Counted from the first letter of the stretch, positions 35,489 through 44,645 are shown. The stretch: 64,000 nucleotides of DNA from Mycobacterium sp. (GCA_016197405.1 JACPVR010000020.1:26941-90940), one strand, 5' to 3'. Made by a program: numbers and translations. Notes: generated from the sequence alone by a model not told the origin.

Positions 35489-36175
35489 TCACGACCCGGA
35501 CTCGCCGCGCAGCACGGACACGGTGCGCGCCAACAGGTCGGCGGCGAAATCGGGCGCCAGCGGCGGGCTCGTCGACCCCGGATCGGTCACCAGCGTGACG
35601 AATACCCGGTGGTCGGCGAGGTAGGCGACGAAGGTGTGCGCCGCTGAATCGGTCTCGGTGCCTGATTCGACGACGGTGCGTATCACCGCCGACACCCCGA
35701 CCGTGACGGCATCGGCGATGGCCGGTGACTCCGTGAGCGTGACATCGGCCCAGGAGTGCGCACCCGCGAGCGTCCACCGGCCACACTCGGTGGGCAGTGC
35801 CGGTTCGAACGCGCCGGTGCCCGGTGCCACGACCACGTAGACGATGCCGCCGGCACCCGATCCGGAGAATCCGCGGGCCGCGGCGGGGTCCACCACGGCA
35901 TCGGCGGGATCGATCAGACCCAGGCACTGCGCGGGGTCGGCGGCCGAGCCCGCGGGGAATCCCCATAACCCCGTGGGCACCGGCACTCCGTCGGCCCCGG
36001 CGACTTCATAGCCGGGCGGGAGCTCACCACGGACCCGGTCGATACGGCTCGGGTCGATTCGTCCGGAGCCCGTCGCCGTTGCCGGAGAAGGTGTTTCCGG
36101 CGCGCGACTCGGTCCAGGTTGCGCGCACCCGACGGTGCACACAACCACGATGCTGACGAGCGCCGACAGACGCAC
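35489..36175 (-). CDS. DUF5642-type putative lipoprotein
   Basis: A 228-residue protein paralogous to its downstream neighbour. A short signal sequence ends in VVCTVGC, a usable lipobox (Cys17). It is followed by a Pro/Thr/Ala linker and a domain with YEVAGADGVPVPTGLW, AQCLGLIDPAD and a C-terminal FAADLLARTVSVL that parallels the ending of the 34808 gene. Two Cys in the mature part (AQCLG, TECGRW) are again positioned as a possible disulphide. Function unknown. Confidence 0.78.
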   Translation of the reverse strand: MRLSALVSIVVVCTVGCAQPGPSRAPETPSPATATGSGRIDPSRIDRVRGELPPGYEVAGADGVPVPTGLWGFPAGSAADPAQCLGLIDPADAVVDPAAARGFSGSGAGGIVYVVVAPGTGAFEPALPTECGRWTLAGAHSWADVTLTESPAIADAVTVGVSAVIRTVVESGTETDSAAHTFVAYLADHRVFVTLVTDPGSTSPPLAPDFAADLLARTVSVLRGESGS

Positions 36176-36244
36176 AGCGTGTTGATATCACGGACTCGAA
36201 GATTCGGGCGGGCGACAGGCCGTTGTTCCCCTACCCTGAGGCGC

Positions 36245-37216
36245 GTGTGCACCCGAATGCTCTGGAATACAAATAGCCTCGCCGTCTTGACCGGTCGCAC
36301 CATGGACTGGGCGGAGTCGACCGAACCGCTGCTGGTGGCATCGCCGCGCGGTCAGCATCGCGACGGCGGCGCCTTGGCCGGAACCGTCGTCGTGGCGGAC
36401 AACCCGCTGCGCTGGACCAGCCGGTACGCCACCCTGGTGACCACGGTGTACGGCCTCGGCGGTATCGACGGCTTCAACGAGAGCGGCCTGTCTGCTCACG
36501 GACTCTATTTGCAGACAACCGATTTCGGCCCCCGCGATGCGACCAAGCCGGGCGTGCACGCAGGGTTGTGGACCCAGTACCTGCTCGATCAGGCCGCCGA
36601 CGTCGACGAAGCACTGGCGCTTCTGGCCGACATCGACATCGTGATGGTCAGCGCGCACGGACACGACGCCACCATCCACCTCGCGCTGGAGGACTCCTCC
36701 GGCGATTCGGCCATAGTCGAGTTCGCCGGTGGGGTTCCGCTCATTCACCACGGCCGCCAGTTCACCTTGATGACCAACGATCCGACATACGACGAACAGC
36801 TCGAACTTCTTGCCCAGCATGACTTTTCACACCCGCGAGGCGATATGCCGCTACCAGGCAACGTCAACGCCGTCGACCGATTCCAGCGGGCCGCCTACTA
36901 TTCCGCGCTGCTGCCCGAACCGAAGTCCGAGCGCGAAGCTGTGGCCGGGGTCCTCGCGGTGATGCGCAATGTGTCGGTCCCCTTCGGAGCGCCGTACGAC
37001 GATTTCGGGATCTACAACACCGAATACCGCACGGTATGCGACCTGACCAACAAGGCCTACTACTTCGAGTTGACGACCAGTCCCAATGTCATCTGGGCCC
37101 AGCTCGCCGAACTCGAGCTACCGGAGGGCTCCACGCCGCTCGTGGTCGATCCCTACGACTATTCGATGATCGGCGACGTCACCGCGCGGTTCGAGCCCCG
37201 CGCGGTCGGCTTCTGA
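36245..37216 (+). CDS. Linear amide C-N hydrolase, choloylglycine hydrolase (Ntn) family
   Basis: A 323-residue N-terminal-nucleophile hydrolase. GTG 36245 places Cys at position 2, the nucleophile exposed after Met removal; the longer frame upstream is rejected for this reason. The family set is present: TGRTMDW (Arg and Asp), the Asn of MTNDPTYDEQL and a late Arg in the YRTVCDLTNKAYYF segment. The family includes bile-salt hydrolases, penicillin V acylases and acyl-homoserine-lactone acylases; the mycobacterial substrate is unknown. No signal peptide is possible given Cys2, so it is cytosolic. It is convergent with tspO. Confidence 0.9.
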   Translation: MCTRMLWNTNSLAVLTGRTMDWAESTEPLLVASPRGQHRDGGALAGTVVVADNPLRWTSRYATLVTTVYGLGGIDGFNESGLSAHGLYLQTTDFGPRDATKPGVHAGLWTQYLLDQAADVDEALALLADIDIVMVSAHGHDATIHLALEDSSGDSAIVEFAGGVPLIHHGRQFTLMTNDPTYDEQLELLAQHDFSHPRGDMPLPGNVNAVDRFQRAAYYSALLPEPKSEREAVAGVLAVMRNVSVPFGAPYDDFGIYNTEYRTVCDLTNKAYYFELTTSPNVIWAQLAELELPEGSTPLVVDPYDYSMIGDVTARFEPRAVGF

Positions 37217-37218
37217 TA

Positions 37219-37692
37219 TCAGCGGTTGCGGCGCCAGATGTCGGTCGACATCACCGTCGCGAAACCGCACCACGCCGGGTAGGCGGCCAGCGCCAGACCG
37301 GCACCGGGTTTGACCTTGGCGGTGCGTCGCGCCAGATCGGCGCTGCTCGCCGTCAGCGCGGCGGCGACAAGCGCCGAGGCGCCGAGTTTGTGCCTGCCGA
37401 AGAACAACCAACTCCAGCCCGCGTTGAGGACCAGGTTGGCGCCCAGCGCCGCGATGTAGCGCCGGCGCGCGTCGGGGTCGTCGGCGAGGCCGTCGATGGC
37501 ACCGGCGGAGGTCACCGCGATATCGGCGTAGAGCGTCGTCCACGCCACCGGGAAAACGACGTTCGGCGGAACGTAAGGTGGTTTGTCCAATGTCGGATAC
37601 CAGGTCTCGACGCCACGGCGGCTGCTGATACTGCCGATTGCGGCGGCGCCTGCGGTTGCCAGAGTGGTCCCGAGGACGGAGGCGATACGCAC
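37219..37692 (-). CDS. tspO: TspO/MBR-family membrane protein
   Basis: A 157-residue protein with five hydrophobic helices. The family signature is clear: WYPTLDKPPYVPPNVVFPVAWTTLY resembles the Trp-rich, Pro-rich loop of TspO, and NLVLNAGWSWLFFG in the fourth segment is the WxxxFF motif. TspO proteins bind porphyrins and other tetrapyrroles and influence their breakdown or transport under stress. A tetrapyrrole link is of interest because a bacteriophytochrome lies about 17 kb away, but no operon connects them. GTG 37692 is used as the start. Confidence 0.93.
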   Translation of the reverse strand: MRIASVLGTTLATAGAAAIGSISSRRGVETWYPTLDKPPYVPPNVVFPVAWTTLYADIAVTSAGAIDGLADDPDARRRYIAALGANLVLNAGWSWLFFGRHKLGASALVAAALTASSADLARRTAKVKPGAGLALAAYPAWCGFATVMSTDIWRRNR

Positions 37693-37840
37693 CAGCCATT
37701 TCTACCCGAATTCCGGGCGACGAAACGTTCCAATCGGTTTCCAACACCCCATACCTAAGGTCCCTGCAGCGATTCCGCCCCCGGCGAACCCGCGTCGACC
37801 TAGGCTGCGCACAGATCCATCTACAAGGAGACATGACCCC

Positions 37841-38557
37841 GTGAAGAACCCGAAGAAACTGTCCGCCGTCGCCGGCGCGGGCATCGCCGCACTGGTACTG
37901 AGCGTGTCGCTCGTAGGGTGCGGTTCGGATACCAAGTCCGATGAGAAGACCTCGACGGAGACATCCACGTCGGCCGAAACCACCACGACCGAGGAGGAGA
38001 CCACCTCGGTCGCTCCGCCGTCGACCCCGGAGGCCGCGGGCCCCAACAAGACCATCCAGGACTACATCAAAGAGAACAACATCCAGGAGACCGTCATCAA
38101 GCGGGGCGAACCGGGCCCCACGGTCGACCTGCCGGTGCCCGAAGGTTGGACCACCAAGGACGACCTGCCCGAGGCTCCGTACGGCGCGATCGTGTACGAG
38201 AAGACGACCGTGCCGGACAATCCGCCGCGCATCCTCGCGATCTTCTCGAAGCTGACCGGCAACGTCGATCCCCAGCAGATCCTGGCGCTGGCCCCCGGCG
38301 AACTGCGCAACCTGCCGGGCTATGACGGCCCGGCCGAGGGTCAGACCGACCAGCTCGACGGTTATGACGCCACCGTGCTCGGCGGTACCTACGAGATCGA
38401 CGGCAAGAAGGGCATGATCGCCCAGAAGACCGTGGTCATCCCGGCGGACGACGGTGTCTACGTCCTGCAGCTCAACGCCTACTCCGACGAGTCTGAAGCC
38501 AATCTGCTGATGGATGCGACGAGCCAGATCGACGAGCAGACCAAGATCACGCCTTAG
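37841..38557 (+). CDS. LpqN/LpqT-family lipoprotein
   Basis: A 238-residue lipoprotein. GTG 37841, with aaggag ten bases upstream, begins MKNPKKLSAVAGAG, and the signal ends in the lipobox LVGC. A 45-residue Thr/Ser/Glu-rich linker (ETSTSAETTTTEEETTS) follows, a likely O-mannosylation region. Then comes the LpqN/LpqT domain with VDLPVPEGWTTKDDLPEAPYG and a C-terminal EANLLMDATSQIDEQ. It is a distant paralog of LpqT at 6059. A hairpin at 38574-38610 ends the transcript. Confidence 0.9.
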   Translation: MKNPKKLSAVAGAGIAALVLSVSLVGCGSDTKSDEKTSTETSTSAETTTTEEETTSVAPPSTPEAAGPNKTIQDYIKENNIQETVIKRGEPGPTVDLPVPEGWTTKDDLPEAPYGAIVYEKTTVPDNPPRILAIFSKLTGNVDPQQILALAPGELRNLPGYDGPAEGQTDQLDGYDATVLGGTYEIDGKKGMIAQKTVVIPADDGVYVLQLNAYSDESEANLLMDATSQIDEQTKITP

Positions 38558-38573
38558 CAGGATCAGATCGGCG

Positions 38574-38610
38574 ACTGTCGGCGCGCAATCTTCATCCGCG
38601 CGCCGACAGT
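38574..38610 (+). terminator. Terminator hairpin after the LpqN-like gene
   Basis: Perfect 13-base arms actgtcggcgcgc (38574-38586) and gcgcgccgacagt (38598-38610), with an 11-base loop, 17 bases past the stop codon. There is no T run, as is common in mycobacteria. Confidence 0.65.
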
Positions 38611-38808
38611 TCGCTATCCAAGCCAGGAAGCATCGGCGCGGTCAAATGACCGTGGGGCGAAACGGTTTCGGATGTGCAGCACAGCGTCGCCCCGGCCGGT
38701 CCGCGCATGGGCACCGGCGTTCCAATCAGAATCCAACATCGCCTCGCTAACGTCCGCAGCGCAAAGAGCTAAGCCGACATACTTCTGTTCGGAGGATGCG
38801 CAGCAATC

Positions 38809-39192
38809 ATGACGACCGGTGCTTTCCACCCCGACGAACCGGCTCAGCCGCAGCGCGGACTGACCCGCGAAGAACGCGGCCGCGATATCAGTGCCGCACA
38901 GGCCGAAGCCGAAGGCAAGCAGGGGCCGTTCGCACGGATGTGGGCCATGATGAGCCCGCGCCTGGTGTGGTCGATGGCCGAGGGCTATCCGGTGGTCCTC
39001 AAACAGTTCATCCAGTTCTGTCTGATCATCATCTACCCGGCCTGGGTGGCCGGTGTGCTGTTCTCGGCGGCGCTGACTGCCCTGTTCTACGTGACGGTGT
39101 ACCCCGTCCTGTGGGTGTTGTTCTGGCCGATGCGGGCATGGATGAAGAAGAACCGCCCGCAGGAGTACGCCGAAAGCCAGCGGAAGAAGTAA
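38809..39192 (+). CDS. Small membrane protein of unknown function
   Basis: A 127-residue protein with a charged N-terminal half (DEPAQPQRGLTREERGRDIS) and a hydrophobic stretch from about residue 63 to 105 (FCLIIIYPAWVAGVLFSAAL and VTVYPVLWVLFWPM) that would form two closely spaced membrane helices, then a basic tail MKKNRPQEYAESQRKK. I do not recognise the family. The stop codon is directly followed by the GTG of the next gene, with no spacing, so the two are translationally coupled and probably work together. Confidence 0.72.
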   Translation: MTTGAFHPDEPAQPQRGLTREERGRDISAAQAEAEGKQGPFARMWAMMSPRLVWSMAEGYPVVLKQFIQFCLIIIYPAWVAGVLFSAALTALFYVTVYPVLWVLFWPMRAWMKKNRPQEYAESQRKK

Positions 39193-40098
39193 GTGGGCCT
39201 GTTCAGCCGTTCCGCCGCTGTCACCATTGCCCTCGCACCGGACGTGGTGACACCACGGCAACTGGTCACCGCGACGGTGACGCCCACCCGGCGCATCGAC
39301 AAGGTCAGCTCGGCGACGCTGCAATGGGGTTACACCAACTTCTATCGTTATCACTGGGCAGGACGGGTGGATTCGGTGGCGGCGGCGGCCAATGACACGC
39401 TGTACCACCTGGGAGAGGTCGGCACCAACGCCGGCGGCGATCGTGACACCGACGACTGGATCTCGGTCACCGAGATCGCGCTCCCGGCCCCGGACGGCCA
39501 TTTCGACGGTGGGGGCGCCACCTTCCTGGTGCCGTCCTGGGCGCCGGCCTCGTCGAAGGAGATCGCCTCCTGGGGTTGCCGTCTGGTCATCGACCGGGCC
39601 GGTCGCGATATCGACACCACCGCCGAGTTCACCGTCCGTGTCGGCCGCGCCGACATCGCCGCCGACGACGGTCCGCTGGAGGTGGTGATGGGTGCCGGTG
39701 AGACGGTCATCGACATCGCGCTGTCGACGAAGGTGTGCACCGCCGGGTCCCCCATCCTCGGCGCGGTGACACTCACGCCCACCAAGGATCTTCCCGACGG
39801 TGATATCGCGGTCTGCTGGCAGCGCCACCGGCAATCGCATCCGCTGACCCGCACCCCCACTTCGGGCGGTTCGGTCGACGGACCGATCGTGAAGTTGGGC
39901 AACAAGATTGCGTTGCGCGCCGGATCGCCGATCACGATCCCGTTCGAGATCGCGCTGCCCGCCGACGCCGCGCCCACCGCCAGTGCGGTCAACTCCTCGA
40001 TTCGGTGGTACGTCGCGGCGCGACTGTTCTATGCGGGCTTCAGTGCGCATCTGCCCGAGCGGGTCATCCGGCCGATCGTGGTGGTGAACGCCGTCTGA
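39193..40098 (+). CDS. Hypothetical protein, possible arrestin/Spo0M-like beta-sandwich
   Basis: A 301-residue soluble protein starting at GTG 39193. The sequence is strand-rich throughout, with two similar halves: an N-terminal segment VTPRQLVTATVTPTRRIDKV and a later one CTAGSPILGAVTLTPTKDL, each starting a putative beta-sandwich. The phrase ITIPFEIALPADAAPTA, then IRWYVAARLFYAG, recalls arrestin-like and Spo0M proteins, where a similar line precedes the last strands. That assignment is a pattern impression only. It is coupled to the small membrane protein upstream. Confidence 0.7.
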   Translation: MGLFSRSAAVTIALAPDVVTPRQLVTATVTPTRRIDKVSSATLQWGYTNFYRYHWAGRVDSVAAAANDTLYHLGEVGTNAGGDRDTDDWISVTEIALPAPDGHFDGGGATFLVPSWAPASSKEIASWGCRLVIDRAGRDIDTTAEFTVRVGRADIAADDGPLEVVMGAGETVIDIALSTKVCTAGSPILGAVTLTPTKDLPDGDIAVCWQRHRQSHPLTRTPTSGGSVDGPIVKLGNKIALRAGSPITIPFEIALPADAAPTASAVNSSIRWYVAARLFYAGFSAHLPERVIRPIVVVNAV

Positions 40099-40107
40099 CG
40101 GACGCGG

Positions 40108-40929
40108 TCAGGCGCGGGAGAACTCCGAGGCCGCGCGCACCTGCTCAGGTGTCGGACGCACACCGGTGTAGCGCGCGAACTGTTCGGCGGCCTGCAGTGC
40201 GATCACCTCGGCACCGGTGATGACCTGCTTGCCCGCTGCCCGCGCGGCGATTATCAGCGGGGTCTCCGACGGCAGCGCGACGACGTCGAACACCGTCTCG
40301 GCCTGCCGCACGGTGTCGGCAGAGAAGGGGCTGTCATGTTCTTGCGCATCGCCCGTCATGCCGATCGGGGTCACGTTGACCACGATGGACGCGGTGGCAC
40401 CGCCGACGTGCGGTCGCCAGCGGTAACCGAGGCGCTCGGCGAGTTCGGGCCCGGCGGTATCGTTTCGGGCGATGACGATACCGTCACGAAAACCGCTGTC
40501 GCGGAACGCTGAACCGACCGCTTTGGCCATGCCGCCGCTGCCGTTGATCAGCACGCTGCGGCTCGGATCGAGCCCGTACTGCTCTATCAGCTGCTGTACG
40601 GCGAGATAGTCGGTGTTCGACGCGGTGAGCCGGCCGGCGTCGTTGACGATGGTGTTGACCGACTCGATGGCACGCGCCGACTGCTCGACCTCGTCGACGA
40701 GGGCGAGCACAGCTTCCTTGAACGGCATAGACACCGAACACCCGCGGATCCCCAGTGCACGCACACCGCCGATGGCCGCGGCGATATCGGTGGTGGTGAA
40801 AGCCTTGTAGATGAAGTCGATGCCGAGCTGGTCGTACAGATAGTTGTGGAAGCGGGTGCCGATATTGCTGGGCCGCGACGCCAACGATATGCACATGGTG
40901 GTGTCCTTGTTGAGCATGGGACGCGCCAT
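40108..40929 (-). CDS. Shikimate 5-dehydrogenase-like oxidoreductase
   Basis: A 273-residue protein of the AroE family. The N-terminal domain has GCSVSMPFKEAV, which contains the Lys of the shikimate-binding motif, and IESVNTIVNDAGRLTASNTD with the Asn and Asp ligands. The NADP domain carries LINGSGGMAKAVGSAFRDSG, a variant of the usual GAGG motif, and NVTPIGMTG. The stretch GRLTASNTDYLAVQQLI replaces the common G-x-NTD-x-x-G, so it is probably a non-housekeeping AroE-like enzyme acting on a related substrate. It starts one base after the Pat gene, so the two form an operon. Confidence 0.88.
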   Translation of the reverse strand: MARPMLNKDTTMCISLASRPSNIGTRFHNYLYDQLGIDFIYKAFTTTDIAAAIGGVRALGIRGCSVSMPFKEAVLALVDEVEQSARAIESVNTIVNDAGRLTASNTDYLAVQQLIEQYGLDPSRSVLINGSGGMAKAVGSAFRDSGFRDGIVIARNDTAGPELAERLGYRWRPHVGGATASIVVNVTPIGMTGDAQEHDSPFSADTVRQAETVFDVVALPSETPLIIAARAAGKQVITGAEVIALQAAEQFARYTGVRPTPEQVRAASEFSRA

Positions 40930-40930
40930 G

Positions 40931-41929
40931 TCAGCTCAACCCCTGCATCACCTGGCGCGCGACATCACCGATCTCGGTGATCAGCGGCTTGGGCAGGTGA
41001 ACTGCCCGTAGGTCCGGTACGTCGATCGTCGTCGTCACCACTCCAAGATCCTCACGCTCCCATGATGCCCCGAACCGGGCCAGGATGTTACGCATCGCAA
41101 GGTTGTCGGAAAGCACACGCGCAGTGAACTTCTCGACACCACCCACATGGGCGGCGATCACCAGCGCCTTCATCAGGAACGATCCGATACCCCGCCCCTG
41201 ATATTCGTCGCCGACGATGAACGCGATCTCCGCCGATGTCGGGTCGGCTTCATCCCGCACGAATCGGGCATCGGCCACCACGTTGCCGTCCTCGGAGTCG
41301 AGTACCACCCAGACGAAATGCGCCACGTAGTCGACCTGGAACAGGTAGTCCATCAGCGCCGGTGTCGGTTCGCGCGCCGTCATGAACCGGCGGTAGAGCG
41401 TCTCGCCAGAGAACTCGACGGGTCCGTCCGTGGTTCTGGCGCTGTCACCGGGAAGCACCGGCCGCAGATAGAGCTGCGTACCGGCGTGCACCCGGATCGG
41501 GATCGGGGTGATGAATGCCGCCAGCCGCTGCCGGGCCGTGCTGATCAGCTTCCGCAGCACACCGGGCAGTTCGATGAGCCGGTCGAAAGCCTCGTCACCA
41601 CCGATCCAGCCGGTCAGCTCGTCGGCAGCGGTGACCGTGGCGATGCGCACCGAGCGCCGCAACAGGGCTATCTCCCCCAGGATCCGGCCGGCCTGCACCT
41701 CGATTTCGACGACGGTGCCGTCGGCGTTCTCGTGGCTCACCCGGGCGCTGCCGGATTCGATGATGAGGAAGAAGTCCGCGATATCGCCCTGGCGCATCAG
41801 CACCTTGCCGGCGTCGGCATGCAGCGGTTCCAGCAGCGTCGCCAGCGGATAGAGCTCAGCCCCGAAACAATCGGCGAACACCGAAAGAGTTGCGAGTTGG
41901 TTGGCGCGCTGGGTGATCAGTTCGGCCAC
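40931..41929 (-). CDS. pat: cAMP-regulated protein lysine acetyltransferase (Pat, Rv0998-like)
   Basis: A 332-residue protein combining an N-terminal cyclic-nucleotide-binding domain (about 1-140; GRILGEIALLRRSVRIATV is the phosphate-binding cassette) with a C-terminal GNAT acetyltransferase (about 155-310; the acetyl-CoA loop is EYQGRGIGSFLM). In mycobacteria this enzyme acetylates acyl-CoA synthetases, shutting them off when cAMP binds. GTG 41929 with a well placed ggagg is chosen over ATG 41950 and gives the length I recall for the M. smegmatis enzyme. It is followed directly by the AroE-like gene. Confidence 0.94.
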   Translation of the reverse strand: MAELITQRANQLATLSVFADCFGAELYPLATLLEPLHADAGKVLMRQGDIADFFLIIESGSARVSHENADGTVVEIEVQAGRILGEIALLRRSVRIATVTAADELTGWIGGDEAFDRLIELPGVLRKLISTARQRLAAFITPIPIRVHAGTQLYLRPVLPGDSARTTDGPVEFSGETLYRRFMTAREPTPALMDYLFQVDYVAHFVWVVLDSEDGNVVADARFVRDEADPTSAEIAFIVGDEYQGRGIGSFLMKALVIAAHVGGVEKFTARVLSDNLAMRNILARFGASWEREDLGVVTTTIDVPDLRAVHLPKPLITEIGDVARQVMQGLS

Positions 41930-42021
41930 GACGTCGTCCTCCCGATACAACGCACGTTACCGGAGCAAACCGGCCGGCAACCCCGGCTCACCGAAAGCGC
42001 ATGCGTACTCGGCGCGCGCTG

Positions 42022-42309
42022 TCACACCGGGTCGGAGGCCTCCAGTTCGGCCACCGCGGCCGCCAGCCGGGCCACGAACTCGTCGACGGCACCCCGGTCG
42101 AATCCACGCGACAGCAGCGGCGCCGGGCGGAAGACGACGTCGCGGATATCTGCCGCCCGAAGGTAGCCGCGGCCGTCCAACCTGCGGGCCGCAAGCGCGA
42201 GCAGATCGTTGACCGAGCCCTCGTCGTAGCCCCGCTTGCCGAACGGCGGCTTGGGAAAGGTTGCCTCACGGACAGCTGTCGCAGTTACACCGTCGCCCGG
42301 TTGTGTCAT
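42022..42309 (-). CDS. Small DivIVA-domain protein
   Basis: A 95-residue protein made of two similar half-repeats: FPKPPFGKRGYDEGSVNDLL and APLLSRGFDRGAVDEFV. Each is the short DivIVA-like motif (F..., RGY/F, V...DLL) found in actinobacterial cell-division and polar-growth adaptors. There is no long coiled coil, so it is not Wag31 itself. It lies alone between pat and a divergent membrane protein gene. The role is unknown; an adaptor at the pole or septum is possible. Confidence 0.75.
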   Translation of the reverse strand: MTQPGDGVTATAVREATFPKPPFGKRGYDEGSVNDLLALAARRLDGRGYLRAADIRDVVFRPAPLLSRGFDRGAVDEFVARLAAAVAELEASDPV

Positions 42310-42397
42310 GCCGACATGCTACGGCGACAGCCGACCGCCGCCGCGAAGAACCCGCTTAGGTACGCCGACGTCGGCCATCTTTCGTAGGCTTCCTGAC

Positions 42398-43129
42398 ATG
42401 GGGCAACCGCCGACCGTGGCGCCTGCGGGCTGGTATCCCGACCCCGACGACGAATCACAGCTCGGATACTGGGACGGCGAGCGCTGGCTCGACATCGAAT
42501 CCGAGGCGCCGACCGCCCCGCCGCGCGACTCCCGGACATTGATCCTCGTCATCGTCGCGGGGGTGTTGATCGTGGTGGGACTGGTGGCGGCGTTCTTTCG
42601 CGCCGACGACTACAACAGCAGCAATGCGTCCTCGACAACGACGACCTCGCCCACCCGGACCACCACCACGACCACCACGACGACCGCCGTGCCGCTCCCC
42701 ATCCCCAAGCCCCGGCCACCGGTGGCCCCCGCAGGCACTGCCGTACAGGACGGCGGTCTGCAGTTCGAGGTCGTCGACGAGAAACGCGCCAAGACCGTCA
42801 GCGATTCGACCAACAGTCCCTACCTCACCGCGACGGCGGACGGCGAATTCGTCGTCGTGACGTTGAAGGTCACCAATGTCAGTCAACGCCCGCGCAACTA
42901 CTTCAGCCAGAATCAGCGGCTCTTCGACTCCGCCGATCACCCCTACACCGCCTCGATCGACTCCGATGTGTTCATGAACGCCGGTGACGGTAATCCGATG
43001 GGCGCCATCGCCCCCGGCGAATCGATGCGGGTGCGGATCGCCTTCGACCTGCCGGTCCAAGCACAACCGGCCGTGCTGGAGTTACACGAGTCCGCGACCT
43101 CCGACGGTATCGGTATCCGGCTCGACTGA
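42398..43129 (+). CDS. DUF2510/DUF4352 membrane-anchored protein
   Basis: A 243-residue protein starting at ATG 42398. The N-terminal 30 residues (AGWYPDPDDESQLGYWDGERW) are a DUF2510 motif. A membrane helix follows (LILVIVAGVLIVVGLVAAFF), then an external Thr-rich linker encoded by a run of ac-rich triplets at about 42635-42690, then a DUF4352 immunoglobulin-like domain with EFVVVTLKVTNVSQRPRNYF and a terminal MRVRIAFDLP. Such proteins are common in mycobacteria and of unknown function. The linker is a likely mannosylation site. Confidence 0.88.
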   Translation: MGQPPTVAPAGWYPDPDDESQLGYWDGERWLDIESEAPTAPPRDSRTLILVIVAGVLIVVGLVAAFFRADDYNSSNASSTTTTSPTRTTTTTTTTTAVPLPIPKPRPPVAPAGTAVQDGGLQFEVVDEKRAKTVSDSTNSPYLTATADGEFVVVTLKVTNVSQRPRNYFSQNQRLFDSADHPYTASIDSDVFMNAGDGNPMGAIAPGESMRVRIAFDLPVQAQPAVLELHESATSDGIGIRLD

Positions 43130-43181
43130 GGCGGACTCGTTTGCCGTTAACATCGAGGCCTGGCGATGTCACGATGTCCCG

Positions 43182-44645
43182 GTGACCTCACCGAAAGCCC
43201 GGCGTAGGCCCGTCAGCCGCGTCACCGCCGCGCTCAGCGCCCTCACCGCGGCACTCGCCCTGGTCACCGCGGTCGCCCTCGGCGCCGACATGACTGTTCG
43301 AGCTCAGGTTCGATTGCTGGCGTCCTACGGGCTCAAAGGCACGCAGGTGCCGATCATCAACATCACCAGTGACGCCGAACTACGCCGATTGGCCGGTGTG
43401 TATATCAGCGGCACCGAAGGCAGCACCTCACCGGTGACGGTGGTGCACTATCCGGCGAGCCTGTGGCCGGTTTCGCAGCGGCTGCTGTTCGATGCCACCT
43501 TCGACGCATCGGTCGCCAAGGGGCTGGCCGAGCTGCACCGCGATGTCGGTGCCGATCCCGAGCCGGTGATCTTCGGATACTCCCAGGGCGCCGTGGTCGG
43601 GACCGAGTACAAGCGGGATTGCAACCGGCAGTACGCCGGTACCGAGCCGGGGACCGTCATTCCCACCCCGTCGTGGGTTTTCATCGGCAACCCGAACCGC
43701 CCGAACGGCGGCGTGCTCGGCCGCGCCAGCGGCTGGACGGTACCGCTGTTCGGGATCACCTTCAACGGACCGACACCGACCGAGACCGCGGGCACCGCGC
43801 CAGGTGCGGTGACGACCTCCGACATCAGTGGCCAATACGACTTCTTCTCCGATTTCCCGCGGTATCCGCTGAACCTGTTGGCGACGGCGAACGCAGCTCT
43901 GGGAGCCCTCTACGTCCACACCAACTATCAGTACGTGGACATGTCCTCGGCCGTACTGCAGCAGCAATACGGCGACACCGCGTACTACCTGCTGCCCAGC
44001 AGGCGGCTGCCCTTGCTGATCCCGCTGGCGAAGCTCGGCGTGCCGGACCCGCTGCTGGCGGCGCTGGACGCCCCACTGCGAGTGCTCATCGAGGCGGGCT
44101 ACGACCGCACCGAGAGCCCCGGGGTGCAAAAGCCCGTCGGACTGTTTCCGAAGGTGCGCCCCGAAACGCTGATCAGGAACTTCCTGGCCGCGATTCCGAC
44201 CGGGCTGGACGACGGTCTGTCCGAGGCCGGGTTCGGCCGGCCATTCGGCACCACACCCGCAGGCACCTACGGTGTCGGGGGCCCGCCGGTCACCCTGCCG
44301 GACAACGACTCTGACGTTACGGTGGCGGAAGATGCCGCGCCCGCGATCGTGGGCCGCCCGATCCAGCGGCATACCTCGGTGGTAGCCGTGACCCCGGATT
44401 CCGCCGATACCGAGGCCGTAGATGAGGCCGCGGATGAGGCCGTGGATGCGGCCGCGGATACTGAACCCATCCGGACCACGGGAACGACGGGTTCGAAGGC
44501 GTCGACGGAAAGCAACGCAAAACCTGACGTCGAGCAGACCGATACCGACAAGGGCACCCCGACGACATCGGTGGCACCGGATAAGCAGCACAGCCCCTCC
44601 ACTGCGGATAACGACAGCGGCGCAACCGACGCACACGCGGCGTAA
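43182..44645 (+). CDS. PE-PPE domain serine hydrolase-like protein
   Basis: A 487-residue secreted alpha/beta hydrolase of the PE-PPE (PF08237) type without a PE or PPE N-terminus. GTG 43182 starts MTSPKARRRPVSRVTAAL, a signal peptide with an Arg-rich start. The nucleophile elbow is FGYSQGAV, preceded by VVHYPASLWPVS and followed by FIGNPNRPNGG, all characteristic. From about residue 390 the tail is low-complexity, Asp/Glu/Ala-rich (DEAADEAVDAAADTE), from imperfect nine-base repeats at about 44410-44460. In this family esterase activity on acyl chains has been shown for some members. It stands alone before sodA. Confidence 0.88.
   Translation: MTSPKARRRPVSRVTAALSALTAALALVTAVALGADMTVRAQVRLLASYGLKGTQVPIINITSDAELRRLAGVYISGTEGSTSPVTVVHYPASLWPVSQRLLFDATFDASVAKGLAELHRDVGADPEPVIFGYSQGAVVGTEYKRDCNRQYAGTEPGTVIPTPSWVFIGNPNRPNGGVLGRASGWTVPLFGITFNGPTPTETAGTAPGAVTTSDISGQYDFFSDFPRYPLNLLATANAALGALYVHTNYQYVDMSSAVLQQQYGDTAYYLLPSRRLPLLIPLAKLGVPDPLLAALDAPLRVLIEAGYDRTESPGVQKPVGLFPKVRPETLIRNFLAAIPTGLDDGLSEAGFGRPFGTTPAGTYGVGGPPVTLPDNDSDVTVAEDAAPAIVGRPIQRHTSVVAVTPDSADTEAVDEAADEAVDAAADTEPIRTTGTTGSKASTESNAKPDVEQTDTDKGTPTTSVAPDKQHSPSTADNDSGATDAHAA

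Noticed and set aside
42635..42690. Run of ac-rich triplets as a possible mobile or phase-variable repeat
   Set aside because: It is a Thr-codon linker inside a membrane-anchored protein and is not a perfect tandem repeat.
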